Positions 17,338 through 25,774 of a DNA stretch of 35,616 nt are shown here, one piece after another; positions within the stretch are counted from its first letter, which is position 1, and the number at the start of each line of letters is the position of its first letter. The stretch is from the NCBI GenBank assembly GCA_002323995.1, contig DCQY01000024.1:1419-37034 (forward strand), read 5' to 3'. Below the pieces are notes generated by a model. That model saw only the letters and a program-made list of their open reading frames with translations, was not told where the DNA came from and did not search any database. Source of the stretch: Akkermansiaceae bacterium UBA1506. GTDB lineage: Bacteria; Verrucomicrobiota; Verrucomicrobiia; Verrucomicrobiales; DEV007. The position numbers were made by a program, and so were the translations under genes.

Positions 17338-18330
17338 TCAGCGATCGAACTGAGCATCGAAGATGATCTTCGATGGCGGAAAGTCTGCCCTTTTCACAAA
17401 CTCAGCAGATTCTGTTGCGCCTGCCTCTCGGTCCATGCCTCCGTCTTCCCATTCAACTGAAAGAGGGCCTGCATACTCGATGTCATTCAAGGCGCGGATA
17501 ATCTTCTCAAATTTGATATTGCCTCGGCCCACCGATTTGAAATCCCAGAACCTTTTCCGGTTGTGGAAGTCAACATGGCCACCAAAGACACCGGCGTCGC
17601 AGGGTTGATCGGACCAATAGACGTCCTTCATATGGACGTGATTTATCCGATCAGAGAAACGATAGATGAATTCAACATAATCGACACCTTGATAGCCGAA
17701 GTGGCTGGGATCGTAGTTAAATCCAAAGGCTGGATGGTAATCAATCGCCTCAAGAGCCCGTTCCGCGGAAGCGATATCAAAAGCAATTTCAGTGGGATGA
17801 ACCTCAAGTCCGAACTTTACCCCATTCTCCTGAAATACATCCATGATGGGGCCAAAGCGGTCAGCAAAGTCTTTGAATCCATCCTCAATCTGGCCCGGGA
17901 GAACAGGAGGAAAGGAGTATAGGAGATGCCAAATCGAAGAGCCGGTAAATCCATTCACAACGCCCACCCCGAACTCTTTCGCTGCAATAGCAGTCTTTTT
18001 GAGCTCTTCAGCAGCCCTTTGCCTTACCTGCTCGGGATCTCCATCTCCCCAGATATAATCAGGCAGAATTTGCTGATGACGCGCATCGATACGGTCGCAC
18101 ACTGCCTGACCCACAAGGTGACTGGAAATGGCATAGCATTTCATCTCATGCTTTTCGAGCAGCGCACGCTTCGCTTCGCAGTAAGCGGCGTCTGCCTTGT
18201 CGACTTCGAAGTGATCTCCCCAACAAGCGAGCTCGACTCCGTCGTAGCCCATTTCCTTGGCTTTTACGATCGCCGTTTCGCAATCAAGATCGGCCCACTG
18301 GCCGGTAAACAATGTGACAGGTCTTCCCAT
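17338..18330 (-). CDS. Sugar phosphate isomerase/epimerase family TIM-barrel protein
   Basis: The 330-residue protein belongs to the xylose-isomerase-like/AP-endonuclease-2 fold. Motifs in barrel order: AKEMGYDGVELACWGDHF, then KFGLEVHPTEIAFD (metal-binding Glu and His), GFNYDPSHFGYQG (Asp, His), INHVHMKDVYW (His) and GPLSVEWEDGGMDR (Glu). These supply a divalent metal site. There is no signal peptide, so it is cytoplasmic. Paralogues act on many sugars, inositols or hydroxypyruvate, and the exact substrate cannot be read from sequence. No sugar dehydrogenase or transporter is nearby. It is the second minus-strand gene after the TpsB gene, 185 bases downstream. Confidence 0.88.
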   Translation of the reverse strand: MGRPVTLFTGQWADLDCETAIVKAKEMGYDGVELACWGDHFEVDKADAAYCEAKRALLEKHEMKCYAISSHLVGQAVCDRIDARHQQILPDYIWGDGDPEQVRQRAAEELKKTAIAAKEFGVGVVNGFTGSSIWHLLYSFPPVLPGQIEDGFKDFADRFGPIMDVFQENGVKFGLEVHPTEIAFDIASAERALEAIDYHPAFGFNYDPSHFGYQGVDYVEFIYRFSDRINHVHMKDVYWSDQPCDAGVFGGHVDFHNRKRFWDFKSVGRGNIKFEKIIRALNDIEYAGPLSVEWEDGGMDREAGATESAEFVKRADFPPSKIIFDAQFDR

Positions 18331-18344
18331 GGATTTAACAATTA

Positions 18345-18499
18345 ATGTCCGAAGATAAGGTTTGAAGAGTGATACCGTTTTGCCCCCCCCGTTTCAAGCC
18401 GTATTTCGAGGAATACAATAGGGTGGTGAAATAGCCCTTCGAAGGCAGCCCAACGCTCTCTGAATGCCTGCCTCCCGCCCCACTGCGGGAGGGCTTTTT
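18345..18499 (+). ncRNA. Possible small RNA ending in an orphan plus-strand terminator
   Basis: The stretch lies between two minus-strand genes, yet it ends in a hairpin plus T-run that points along the plus strand (18471-18499). Inside are a C8 run (18383-18390), a GTATT/AATAC hairpin (18401-18416) and a CCTTCGAAGG palindrome (18436-18445). I could not match it to tRNA, SRP, 6S or tmRNA patterns. The 5' end is a guess. It would run divergently from the isomerase gene and toward the 3' end of the TpsB gene. Confidence 0.3.
18471..18499 (+). terminator. Rho-independent terminator, plus-strand orientation
   Basis: CCTCCCGC and GCGGGAGG form an 8-bp GC-rich stem around a 6-base loop, followed by GC and five T. 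On the minus strand no T-run follows, so it does not look like the end of the TpsB transcript. Confidence 0.75.
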
Positions 18500-18515
18500 A
18501 GCCGTCTAATTTCCC

Positions 18516-20384
18516 CTAAAACGTTGCGGTCGCACCAATGTGGAAACGACCCGACTCATCAACTACGACGTCCTCAGTATACACAGGATAGCCGTAATCG
18601 AGGCGGAGACGGAACCAATCGCTGTAGTCCCAGCGCATCCCGATTCCAACTGATCCAATTTCAAAACTGCCCGCCTCCTGTGGCAAGAGTTCTTCGTTTC
18701 CAAGATTTGCGGCATCAAAGAAGCCCAAAAACTGCAAGCTATCGCTCTCATTTTCCCAGTCGAGAATGCGACCCAGAGACATAGGCGGAGCGTAAATCTC
18801 TACCGTGCCCCAGAAACCGTGATCCCCGCGAATAGAGCTTTCATCGTAACCCCTCACGGTTGCGTAACCACCAGCACCTAACTGTTCAGAAGGTTGAAGA
18901 TTGCCGTCTGACAACTGCCCCTGGACTTTGAGTCGCGCGGACCAACCTCGGTCACCAAGGCGCTGACGGTGTTCAATACCGCCCACCCCATAGAAATAAT
19001 CAGCTGTAGACGGAGACCGTGATAAGCCAAAAACTTCGTCAGAGTTGTGGTTGCTGATTCCGCCCGGCGAGTAGACGCCGCGTAGATCAAGTTCAGTAAC
19101 GCCACGCTTGTGCTGAATCTTCTCGTTGTAGGCGACGCTAAATTGGAAGATTTCGGCGGTTGAACCAAATAATTGGCTTGAACCTGCGTTGTCTGGATCG
19201 ATGAATTCGAGGTTGCTTCCGTTCGACTTGAAGTCGAATCCGAGGACCATTTCGCGTTCACGGTTTGCCTGGCCTTGGAGCGGTATGCCGTAACGGGCGC
19301 TCATCTGAAGATTATTGCCGTCCGAATCTAAAGTTCCACCCGGTCCGGCCTGCACGATAGGGTCAGAGTCAATTTCAACGAATGAACCGAAGAAGGTCAC
19401 CCAGTGTCTCCAAGGAAGCGCACGCGTGTAAATCAGAGAACTTCCCCTGACGTGTTCAAAGTTTAAGTCAGCGGTATATTGGTAGCTGAGAGAGTCGCTG
19501 GGCCCTAAAAGCTCACCAAAGTTAAATCCTGCCACTATGCGGTCCTGGCCAAGAAAATCGGTCCCGGAATCCTCGTAGCCGACATAGAACCAGTCGCCTC
19601 TCGATTCATAACTCCTCAAGATCACATCGGTTGTCCCAAACTCGAGTCCAGGGGCGTAGACCATGTCGACTTTGCGGTAAGGTGACCGATTGACCCACGA
19701 AAGGTCTCTGAGGACCTCAGATGCGCGGATCACCTCACCTTCTCTAATTCGCATTTGATTGCGGATGAATTCCTCAGTGTCCGCATCTGCACCTTCTACA
19801 CGAATACGGGCAAGCTCCGACTCGATCACAACTAGCTGCACGACTCCGGACGTAATGTCCTGTTCCGGGAGTAAAACATCAACTACGGGACGGTCGCCTT
19901 TTCGATAAGCAACAATCACGTCCCGGACCAAGCGGTCCAGTGCAGAAAGTGACACAGGTTTTCCAATGTAATTTTGAAGAACATTACCTACGGCTGGTGG
20001 GAAATCTTCAAAATCGTGCCAGATTCCCTCTACTCCAGGCCACCCATCGAGTCGAACCTCACCAGGGCTTGGAAGAAGAACAACACCGAGCAGCTGGTTA
20101 ACCAAATATTCATCTTGACTAGGTCCGAATGAAGAGCCCCTTCCACCGGCACTGGCAAGATCAAAACGGCCCAGCTCGTCGACATCGATTGGACCCTCCC
20201 CACCACCGGAATCCAATACTAACTGAGTCTGCTGGACTTGCGTTTGCACCTGTGGGGGGAGCACGTCCACCAGTATTTCGGTCCCGTATTGGTCGGTAAT
20301 CGTACTCTGGCCGAAAGCAGAGCAGGCGGCGGAAATCACTGCAAGCACTGCAAAGCCGGATACAAATCGTTGGATTCTCATCAT
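18516..20384 (-). CDS. TpsB/ShlB-type outer-membrane transporter (POTRA plus 16-strand barrel)
   Basis: This 622-residue protein belongs to the FhaC/ShlB branch of the Omp85 superfamily, which exports a large TpsA partner through the outer membrane. After a signal peptide (GFAVLAVISAACSAFGQ) comes a spacer, then a first POTRA (about 95-190, with LSALDRLVRDVIVAYRKGDRPV) and a second (about 190-262, RIRVEG ... GEVIRASEVLRDL). The barrel contains VRGYDESS near residue 508, the L6 signature, and the chain ends in ATATF with a terminal Phe as in outer-membrane barrels. No TpsA gene is in the window. Two adjacent ATG codons (20384, 20381) are both possible starts. It could also act like other Omp85 relatives without a TPS partner. 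Confidence 0.87.
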   Translation of the reverse strand: MMRIQRFVSGFAVLAVISAACSAFGQSTITDQYGTEILVDVLPPQVQTQVQQTQLVLDSGGGEGPIDVDELGRFDLASAGGRGSSFGPSQDEYLVNQLLGVVLLPSPGEVRLDGWPGVEGIWHDFEDFPPAVGNVLQNYIGKPVSLSALDRLVRDVIVAYRKGDRPVVDVLLPEQDITSGVVQLVVIESELARIRVEGADADTEEFIRNQMRIREGEVIRASEVLRDLSWVNRSPYRKVDMVYAPGLEFGTTDVILRSYESRGDWFYVGYEDSGTDFLGQDRIVAGFNFGELLGPSDSLSYQYTADLNFEHVRGSSLIYTRALPWRHWVTFFGSFVEIDSDPIVQAGPGGTLDSDGNNLQMSARYGIPLQGQANREREMVLGFDFKSNGSNLEFIDPDNAGSSQLFGSTAEIFQFSVAYNEKIQHKRGVTELDLRGVYSPGGISNHNSDEVFGLSRSPSTADYFYGVGGIEHRQRLGDRGWSARLKVQGQLSDGNLQPSEQLGAGGYATVRGYDESSIRGDHGFWGTVEIYAPPMSLGRILDWENESDSLQFLGFFDAANLGNEELLPQEAGSFEIGSVGIGMRWDYSDWFRLRLDYGYPVYTEDVVVDESGRFHIGATATF

Positions 20385-20431
20385 CGGGTTGGGGTGAAGG
20401 CCCTAAAACGCACCTTCAGAAACTCTAATCG

Positions 20432-20447
20432 ATTAACACACGTTAAT
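20432..20447. promoter_or_regulatory. 16-base dyad in the TpsB/tatD divergent intergenic region
   Basis: ATTAAC-ACAC-GTTAAT is a perfect 6-bp dyad, the form of a regulator operator. It lies 48 bases upstream of the TpsB start and 97 bases upstream of tatD, beside AT-rich tracts that could hold promoters. No matching repressor is seen nearby. Confidence 0.35.
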
Positions 20448-20543
20448 AGCATTTAAAAAGGTTTTTTTAGAATTTTTTTCGATCGTTCTCAGGACGAGTG
20501 GAGCGTAAGGTGTTGAATTCGACTTGCAAAGGAAATCGACGAA

Positions 20544-21350
20544 ATGCTCATTGATACCCACGCTCATCTCGCTTCCTCGAAATACGAGGGAGAGATCAAC
20601 TCAATCGTTACCGCTGCCACTTCGGCCGGGGTGGGTCGGATCGTCGCCATTGCATGCGATCTTGAGGACTCCCACCAAAATCTCTCGCTCTCGCGTGACT
20701 ACCCATCGGTAGTCGCTCCTACGGCAGGAATTCATCCACTCTATGTCCATGAGACGAAAGAAGGATGGCTTCAGGAGCTTACCAAACTTGCCGGAGAACC
20801 AGGAATTGCGGCGCTCGGAGAGATTGGACTCGATTACTTCCACCCCCCTCCTGAAGCGTTCACCGAAGAAAACTGGCGATACAAACAATGGGAGATTTTT
20901 GAGCAACAATTACAACTTTCCATCGAAAGCGATCTCCCCGTTGTGATTCACCAGCGGAATAGCGCTGACGACGTAACCTCCGTTCTAAGACAATTCCCCA
21001 AGGCTCGAGCAGTTTTGCATTGCTTCACCGGGACGACTCAAGAGGCAGAGGCAGCTCTAGAAATGGGGCATTTTCTCTCTTTCACAGGAATCCTGACCTT
21101 CCCAAACGCTCCGGAGGTCCGTGCGGTTGCTTCCATGACACCTCAGGACCGTATCATGTTGGAGACCGACAGCCCCTTTCTCGCACCCGTCCCCTTTCGC
21201 GGCAAGCGATGCGAGCCGTCCATGATCACCCACACCGCTTCGACCCTTGCGGAAATCCATAAGGTGAGCGCCGGTGAGATCGCCGAACTCACGACACGTA
21301 ACGCCGAGTCCTTTTTCAATCTCTGCCCAAATCATTCCGATTTGAACTAG
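20544..21350 (+). CDS. tatD: TatD family metal-dependent DNase
   Basis: The 268-residue protein is a TIM-barrel hydrolase; family members have 3'-5' exonuclease or D-aminoacyl-tRNA-related activity. It opens MLIDTHAHLAS (metal ligands His6, His8), with GEIGLDYFHPPP (ligand Glu near 93), VIHQRNS (His), VLHCFTGT (His) and LETDSPFLAP (Asp), all in the expected order. An AAAGGA sequence 10 bases before the ATG is one of the few clear ribosome-binding sites in this window. The gene is divergent from the TpsB gene and convergent with ligA. Confidence 0.94.
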   Translation: MLIDTHAHLASSKYEGEINSIVTAATSAGVGRIVAIACDLEDSHQNLSLSRDYPSVVAPTAGIHPLYVHETKEGWLQELTKLAGEPGIAALGEIGLDYFHPPPEAFTEENWRYKQWEIFEQQLQLSIESDLPVVIHQRNSADDVTSVLRQFPKARAVLHCFTGTTQEAEAALEMGHFLSFTGILTFPNAPEVRAVASMTPQDRIMLETDSPFLAPVPFRGKRCEPSMITHTASTLAEIHKVSAGEIAELTTRNAESFFNLCPNHSDLN

Positions 21351-21589
21351 CGCTTCGCTTGGGCGGAAGATGCTTGGGGGCGGCCCAAAAGCGCACAAAT
21401 CGGGCCAGTCTACGCGCTCTTAAATCACATTTTAGTTGCCAGAGTAAAATGCAATCCGCCCTGCCAAACAGTGGCAAAAACATGGCCCTTAAATCGGCGG
21501 GACGCTTTGAGATAGTCATATACTTCCTCTGCAGCATCAGAAAAAAGCCGCTTTATGAGATCGAAAAGAGTTTCTGGCGCCCTCGTCCG

Positions 21590-23722
21590 TTATGGCTTCG
21601 CTGAATCAATGGAGGCTTGCATCTCCTTAAGGTCGTCTTCTCCAATCACTTTAATCCCGAGGCTTTCTGCTTTGTCGCGTTTAGCGCCTCCTCCCTCTCC
21701 CGCCAAGAGAAAGTCTGTATTTTTGCTGACTGAACCAGAAACCTTCCCCCCATTCACTTGAATCGATTCTTTGATCTGATCACGAGGAGACGAGAGAGTT
21801 CCAGTGATCACGAACGTTTTTCCGGCTATCGGATTCAAACCATTAGCCTCACCGATGGCTGAAATAGGCGCATAATTATCTGAGGCTGGATTAATACCGA
21901 TTTCGCCTAGTCGTTCTAGTGCCCGTTCGCCTTCTGGCGAATCAAAAAACAACCCTACATTCCTTGCCACAGTCGGACCGACTTCACCCGCTATTCCATA
22001 AGGTGCGAGGAGTTCATTGTCCTCTTTCCTCTCCCCGGTTTTTAGACTCTTTAACTCTTCAAGGATCTCAGATTGCTTCAATTGAGAAAGATTCTCATGG
22101 ATACGAGAAAGCTCTCTGGCGGCCGATTCTCCTACTTGGGGTATCCCAAGGGCATAGATCCATCGATTTAGAGAGGCTTTTTTTGCCCTCTGGAGGGCCG
22201 TTGCGATACTCTCGGCTTTCTTTGCACCAAGCACTCTCGGGTTTTCTTCGGTTCCCAAATTTAATTGCGCCAACTCTTCCACACCAACTGAGAAAAGATC
22301 CAAGGCCTCGTGTATCAATCCTCTCTCGATCAATTTCTCAGCCACAATATTGCCAACACCCTCGACGTCGAGCGCCTTTCGACTGACGAATTGCTTAATT
22401 CGGTTTGCAGATTTGGCCGGACAATCAGGATTCGGACACTTCCAAGCGACAAAACCTTCAATACGGATGATCTCACTCCCACAGCTTGGACATTTCCCGC
22501 CAACCGCTTCGTAAATGTCGTATTTCCGCGATCCATCACCTCGTTTTTCAGGCAGCACTTTCACCACAGCAGGAATGATCTCTCCTGCCTTCTCAACGAG
22601 AACGGCATCCCCAATTCTGACATCCTTGCGATCGATCTCGTCCTGATTATGAAGGGTTGCGCGACTGACAGTTGTCCCGGAGACAAGAATCGGGTCAAGT
22701 TCAGCCACCGGAGTCAAGACTCCCGTTCTGCCGACCTGAATTGTAATATCCTGTATCACGGTTTCCTTCTGCTCAGGAGGATACTTAAAGGCGGCTGCCC
22801 ATCTTGGAGCTCTTGAAGTCTCTCCAAGGGACAACTGTTGCTCACGACTGACAACCTTGATAACTGCACCATCTGTCTCATAGGGTAGATCACGACGCTT
22901 CACGCCAAGTTCCCTCACGACTTCGAGTACACCAGTTAGAGAATCCCTCACCCAAATCGGAGAGTTTACCGGAATACCAAAATCAGAAATCAATTGCTGA
23001 AAATCGAGGATAGATTCTACCACTACGCCGTCTAGCCGACCCATTCCATGGGCCATAAATTCCAGTGGTCGCTTGGCTACCTCCCTCGAATCCAGGAGCT
23101 TTAGAGTGCCCGCAGTGGCGTTGCGCGGGTTTTTAAACGTCGAAAGCCCCTCTTCCTCCCGAGACTGGTTAAGAATCGCGAAACGCTCGTTCGCCATAAA
23201 AATTTCTCCACGCACCTCTAGCCATTCCGGAGCTTCCTCAGGAAGCCTCAACGGCACATTCCCAATCGTTCGGACATTCTCGGTAATATCGTCACCCGTT
23301 ACACCATCACCTCGGGTGACCGCAAACGCCAACTCTCCTCGCTGATAATGGAGAGCCACCGCAACACCATCGATCTTTGGCTCAATCACCACTTCGACAT
23401 GGTTCAGGTTTAGAAGTCTCTGTAGACGCTGATAAGCGTCCGTAAGCTCCTCCTCGGAAAAAACATCATCGATACTGAGCATCCGCGAAAAGTGTTTCCG
23501 CTGCTCAAAACCTTCGATCGGCTCACCACCGACCCGACGAGTTGGCGAATTTGGCGAGGCAAGCTCAGGAAACTCCTCTTCCAGCAGCTCAAGGCTGCGG
23601 AACATTATATCGTAGTCACTATCCGAAATATCCGAATTGCCCTCAACATAGTAGAGGCGATTGTGGCGCTCCAACTCTGTTGAGAGCCGCTTAATCTCCC
23701 CGCGCGCTTCATCTAGAGTCAT
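21590..23722 (-). CDS. ligA: NAD-dependent DNA ligase LigA
   Basis: It joins nicks in replication and repair using NAD+. The 710-residue protein is slightly longer than usual. The adenylation domain contains the catalytic EPKIDG (Lys116); other nucleotidyltransferase motifs are EVRGEIFM (169-176) and YETDGAVIKV. The OB fold holds GRTGVLTPVAEL, and a zinc finger has Cys411, 414, 429 and 434. Helix-hairpin-helix repeats follow, and a BRCT domain fills about 630-710 (GKTFVITGTLSSPRDQIKE). An AGGGA-like ribosome-binding site precedes ATG 23722. The toxin-antitoxin pair lies 24 bases upstream and may share its transcript. Confidence 0.98.
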   Translation of the reverse strand: MTLDEARGEIKRLSTELERHNRLYYVEGNSDISDSDYDIMFRSLELLEEEFPELASPNSPTRRVGGEPIEGFEQRKHFSRMLSIDDVFSEEELTDAYQRLQRLLNLNHVEVVIEPKIDGVAVALHYQRGELAFAVTRGDGVTGDDITENVRTIGNVPLRLPEEAPEWLEVRGEIFMANERFAILNQSREEEGLSTFKNPRNATAGTLKLLDSREVAKRPLEFMAHGMGRLDGVVVESILDFQQLISDFGIPVNSPIWVRDSLTGVLEVVRELGVKRRDLPYETDGAVIKVVSREQQLSLGETSRAPRWAAAFKYPPEQKETVIQDITIQVGRTGVLTPVAELDPILVSGTTVSRATLHNQDEIDRKDVRIGDAVLVEKAGEIIPAVVKVLPEKRGDGSRKYDIYEAVGGKCPSCGSEIIRIEGFVAWKCPNPDCPAKSANRIKQFVSRKALDVEGVGNIVAEKLIERGLIHEALDLFSVGVEELAQLNLGTEENPRVLGAKKAESIATALQRAKKASLNRWIYALGIPQVGESAARELSRIHENLSQLKQSEILEELKSLKTGERKEDNELLAPYGIAGEVGPTVARNVGLFFDSPEGERALERLGEIGINPASDNYAPISAIGEANGLNPIAGKTFVITGTLSSPRDQIKESIQVNGGKVSGSVSKNTDFLLAGEGGGAKRDKAESLGIKVIGEDDLKEMQASIDSAKP

Positions 23723-23746
23723 CTCGATCCCTCAGAAACGAAGCCC

Positions 23747-24025
23747 TTAATCGTCGTGGCGTGAAATTTCATCCTCGAGCCTTTCACTGAGCCATTGTTT
23801 GATCATACTCTGATAGTTCAAATAGCGGCGTCTGGCCAGACGCTTTATCCGACTTAGCATTTGAGGGTCAAACCGCAAAGTAATCGTTGTTGATTCTCTA
23901 ACGTTTTGCCGATGCAACGATGCATTCATTAATCGAGCATCGAGCGAATGGCTGGACCAGAAGGAGGCTTCCGCAGCCTCATTCTCAAATTCAGGGATCT
24001 CACTCCAAGTTTGGATTGTTTTCAC
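23747..24025 (-). CDS. BrnA/CopG-like antitoxin
   Basis: The 92-residue protein begins with GTG at 24025. The C-terminal half, RESTTITLRFDPQMLSRIKRLARRRYLNYQSMIKQWLSERL, reads as a CopG-type ribbon-helix-helix: a short beta strand followed by two helices. The N-terminal half (IPEFENEAAEASFWSSH) is the acidic stretch typical of CopG/BrnA antitoxins and would wrap the toxin. It lies 36 bases after the BrnT-like gene in the usual toxin-first order, and should autoregulate the pair through DNA binding. It ends 24 bases before ligA. I recognise the family by pattern rather than by a named protein. Confidence 0.82.
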   Translation of the reverse strand: MKTIQTWSEIPEFENEAAEASFWSSHSLDARLMNASLHRQNVRESTTITLRFDPQMLSRIKRLARRRYLNYQSMIKQWLSERLEDEISRHDD

Positions 24026-24061
24026 AGGTCAGGAAACGGTTAGTTTAGCTTCAGTTTCGGC

Positions 24062-24340
24062 CTAGAGCCACTCAGCATTTTTGCGCTCGTAAAACGACGA
24101 CTCGTCATTGGTCATGTCCCGGCAGAAAATGACCCGATAATTTTTCCCGTCAGTCCAAAACACAGAAAACAGGTAACGATTCGAAAGAGTTTTTCCAAGA
24201 GCAAAATAACGAGCCTCACCATCACTGGAGTCAGATTCGGGAAGCAGTCGAATGGAAAAAGGGTCCTCGAACGCCTCCTCCACCTCTCGGGGAGGAATGT
24301 CCTTCAGGTCAAAATGGCAGTCAATCCAATCAAATTCCAT
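24062..24340 (-). CDS. BrnT-like toxin
   Basis: The 92-residue protein begins MEFDWIDCHFDLKDIPPREVEEAFEDPF, matching the BrnT pattern 'F.WD......H.....EEAFEDP'. The middle is DSSDGEARYFALGKTLSNRYLFSVFW, and the tail YRVIFCRDMTNDESSFYER resembles 'iRiIsAR.at..Er..Y'. BrnT toxins have a RelE-like ribonuclease fold that halts translation; the antitoxin gene follows directly. Here the usual 'SAR' is 'FCRD', a change at a position normally conserved. The pair is a stress-response or stabilisation module rather than a phage gene. Confidence 0.82.
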   Translation of the reverse strand: MEFDWIDCHFDLKDIPPREVEEAFEDPFSIRLLPESDSSDGEARYFALGKTLSNRYLFSVFWTDGKNYRVIFCRDMTNDESSFYERKNAEWL

Positions 24341-24789
24341 AGCGCAGCTAGAGGAACGTCCAACCTACTGTGGCGGAGCCGTTCACTCAATCTCAGGCTA
24401 GGGTGATCGCCAATAGAAATCAATTATCAAAGCCCCTTTTCTCTAAGATCTACTTGGATGAAACAAGATTTCTCTAAAGTTTCAATTCTATTTATCGTCA
24501 ATTTATATTCAATAAGCAAAAACGAGTTCGCACTTCTTACCAAGGCGAAACGCCGCAGCCATCCCTGTCACCGCACCCTCGCCTCCGATATCTCCGGACC
24601 AATCCTTGCCTCAGCTCCTTTTCCAAAACCTTCTGCCTAATCTCCGGATTCCAACCCAAGCCAATCTTTCATTAAACCATGGCATCACGATCGAACGCTA
24701 ACTTGTGGGCGAATTAAGATCTTTTCCTGCAAGACAAGAGGTGTTCCTTCGTCAATATTATCAGGGAAAGCTATATCCCTGATTTCTCT
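24341..24789. other. Intergenic region between the toxin-antitoxin pair and the TlpA-like gene
   Basis: A 449-base stretch with divergent genes on either side. A 60-codon plus-strand frame (24458-24640) has no recognisable motif and I do not treat it as a gene. The left part is AT-rich, and the right end carries the hairpin at 24760-24783. Promoters for both genes must lie here, but I cannot place them with confidence. Confidence 0.5.
24760..24783 (+). promoter_or_regulatory. Hairpin just before the TlpA-like start codon
   Basis: ATCAGGGA and TCCCTGAT form a perfect 8-bp stem with an 8-base loop; the stem ends 6 bases before the ATG at 24790 and occupies the place of a ribosome-binding site. 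It could restrict ribosome access or be an operator. Confidence 0.5.
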
Positions 24790-25662
24790 ATGAAACTTCT
24801 CTCAGCAACCATTCTCCTTACCCTCAGCCTATTCTTGGTATCATCACCCCTAATGGCAGAAACCGCCCTTGAGATTGCCAAGAAACATGACCTGAAAAAA
24901 ATATCCGCGCTGAACGCCTATCTAAAAGCCGATGTCGATGACGAGGAGCGCGATCTAGCGCTCGGCATTTTAGTGGATGCAAGCATGGACCTGGGAGAGC
25001 TTGCGCCAGTTCCTGATCTTCTGGCCCAGCGTTATGATCTTCAAAACAAGGGCCCTGAGGCTGACCTTCAGTTGATCGTAACTAAAATCATCAGGCCATT
25101 CATTGAATCAGCCAGTGCCACTAATCAGCGCGACAAGGCAAAAGCTTTTGTCGCTCGCGTCAAGGAAGACTTCTCAACCAATCCTCAATCAGCTCAACTC
25201 AATCAGTTTGTCGACCAACTTTCTTCAGAGCTTTACCGCCCAGGTGTCGGTGACACGATGAATTTTAGTTTCACTGATTTAAGCGGCAATGAAGTGGATC
25301 TCTCAAAGATGCAAGATAAAGTCATCTTAGTCGATTTTTGGGCAACTTGGTGCGGACCTTGTGTTGCTGAAATGCCGAAAGTAATTGAAGTCTACAATTC
25401 CTACCATAAAAAGGGATTCGATGTTATCGGCATCTCACTGGATGAGGATAAGGGCGCACTGGAAGAGTTTATCAAGAGCAATAAAATGCCTTGGCCGCAG
25501 TACTACGATGGCAAAGGTTGGGCGAATGATTTAGCCAAGCAGTACGGAATTGGCAGCATCCCTGCCACCTTCCTTATCGGAAAAGACGGCAAAGTCGTTG
25601 CTTCCAACCTGCGTGGAGAAGCACTTGAAAAAGCCGTAGAAGACTCCCTTAAAGGAGAATAA
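24790..25662 (+). CDS. Exported TlpA/ResA-like thioredoxin-fold protein
   Basis: The 290-residue protein has a signal peptide (LSATILLTLSLFLVSSPLMA) and a helical N-terminal domain of about 125 residues. The TlpA-like domain begins near 153 (VGDTMNFSFTDLSGNEVDLS) and has the active site WATWCGPC (Cys188, Cys191), then the cis-proline region GIGSIPATFLIGKDGKV. Such periplasmic proteins reduce disulfides, often during cytochrome c maturation, matching the CxxCH proteins expected of this genome. The N-terminal helical part is like the extension of Bacteroidetes and PVC TlpA relatives. No ccm or ccs gene is adjacent. The leader holds a hairpin. Confidence 0.9.
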   Translation: MKLLSATILLTLSLFLVSSPLMAETALEIAKKHDLKKISALNAYLKADVDDEERDLALGILVDASMDLGELAPVPDLLAQRYDLQNKGPEADLQLIVTKIIRPFIESASATNQRDKAKAFVARVKEDFSTNPQSAQLNQFVDQLSSELYRPGVGDTMNFSFTDLSGNEVDLSKMQDKVILVDFWATWCGPCVAEMPKVIEVYNSYHKKGFDVIGISLDEDKGALEEFIKSNKMPWPQYYDGKGWANDLAKQYGIGSIPATFLIGKDGKVVASNLRGEALEKAVEDSLKGE

Positions 25663-25690
25663 GCCTCCTTATTGAGCCTTTCTTTTTTCA
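25658..25690 (+). terminator. Weak terminator after the TlpA-like gene
   Basis: AATAAG-CCTC-CTTATT makes a 6-bp AT-rich stem overlapping the stop codon, followed after five bases by the T-rich CCTTTCTTTTTT. A likely but weak transcription stop. Confidence 0.4.
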
Positions 25691-25774
25691 ATTTGTTTTC
25701 CGCTTTGAACAGCTGAAACTGATTTGGCGTTTCTGATTTACGTTTGCCAAATCCTACGATAATTGCTCCGCCTT

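Noticed and set aside
18421..18470. Possible SRP RNA, from AGCCCTTCGAAGGCAGCCC
   Set aside because: The conserved GGAAG-type tip and the asymmetric loop of SRP RNA are missing.
21351..21589. Small minus-strand frames after ligA
   Set aside because: Frames of about 70 codons in a convergent gap with no start signal or motif.
21919..22816. Two long plus-strand frames (21919-22386 and 22310-22816) inside ligA
   Set aside because: Both are antisense to clear LigA motifs and contain no domain or start signal.
24458..24640. 60-codon plus-strand frame between the toxin gene and the TlpA-like gene
   Set aside because: No motif, no ribosome-binding site and low complexity; too little to call a gene.
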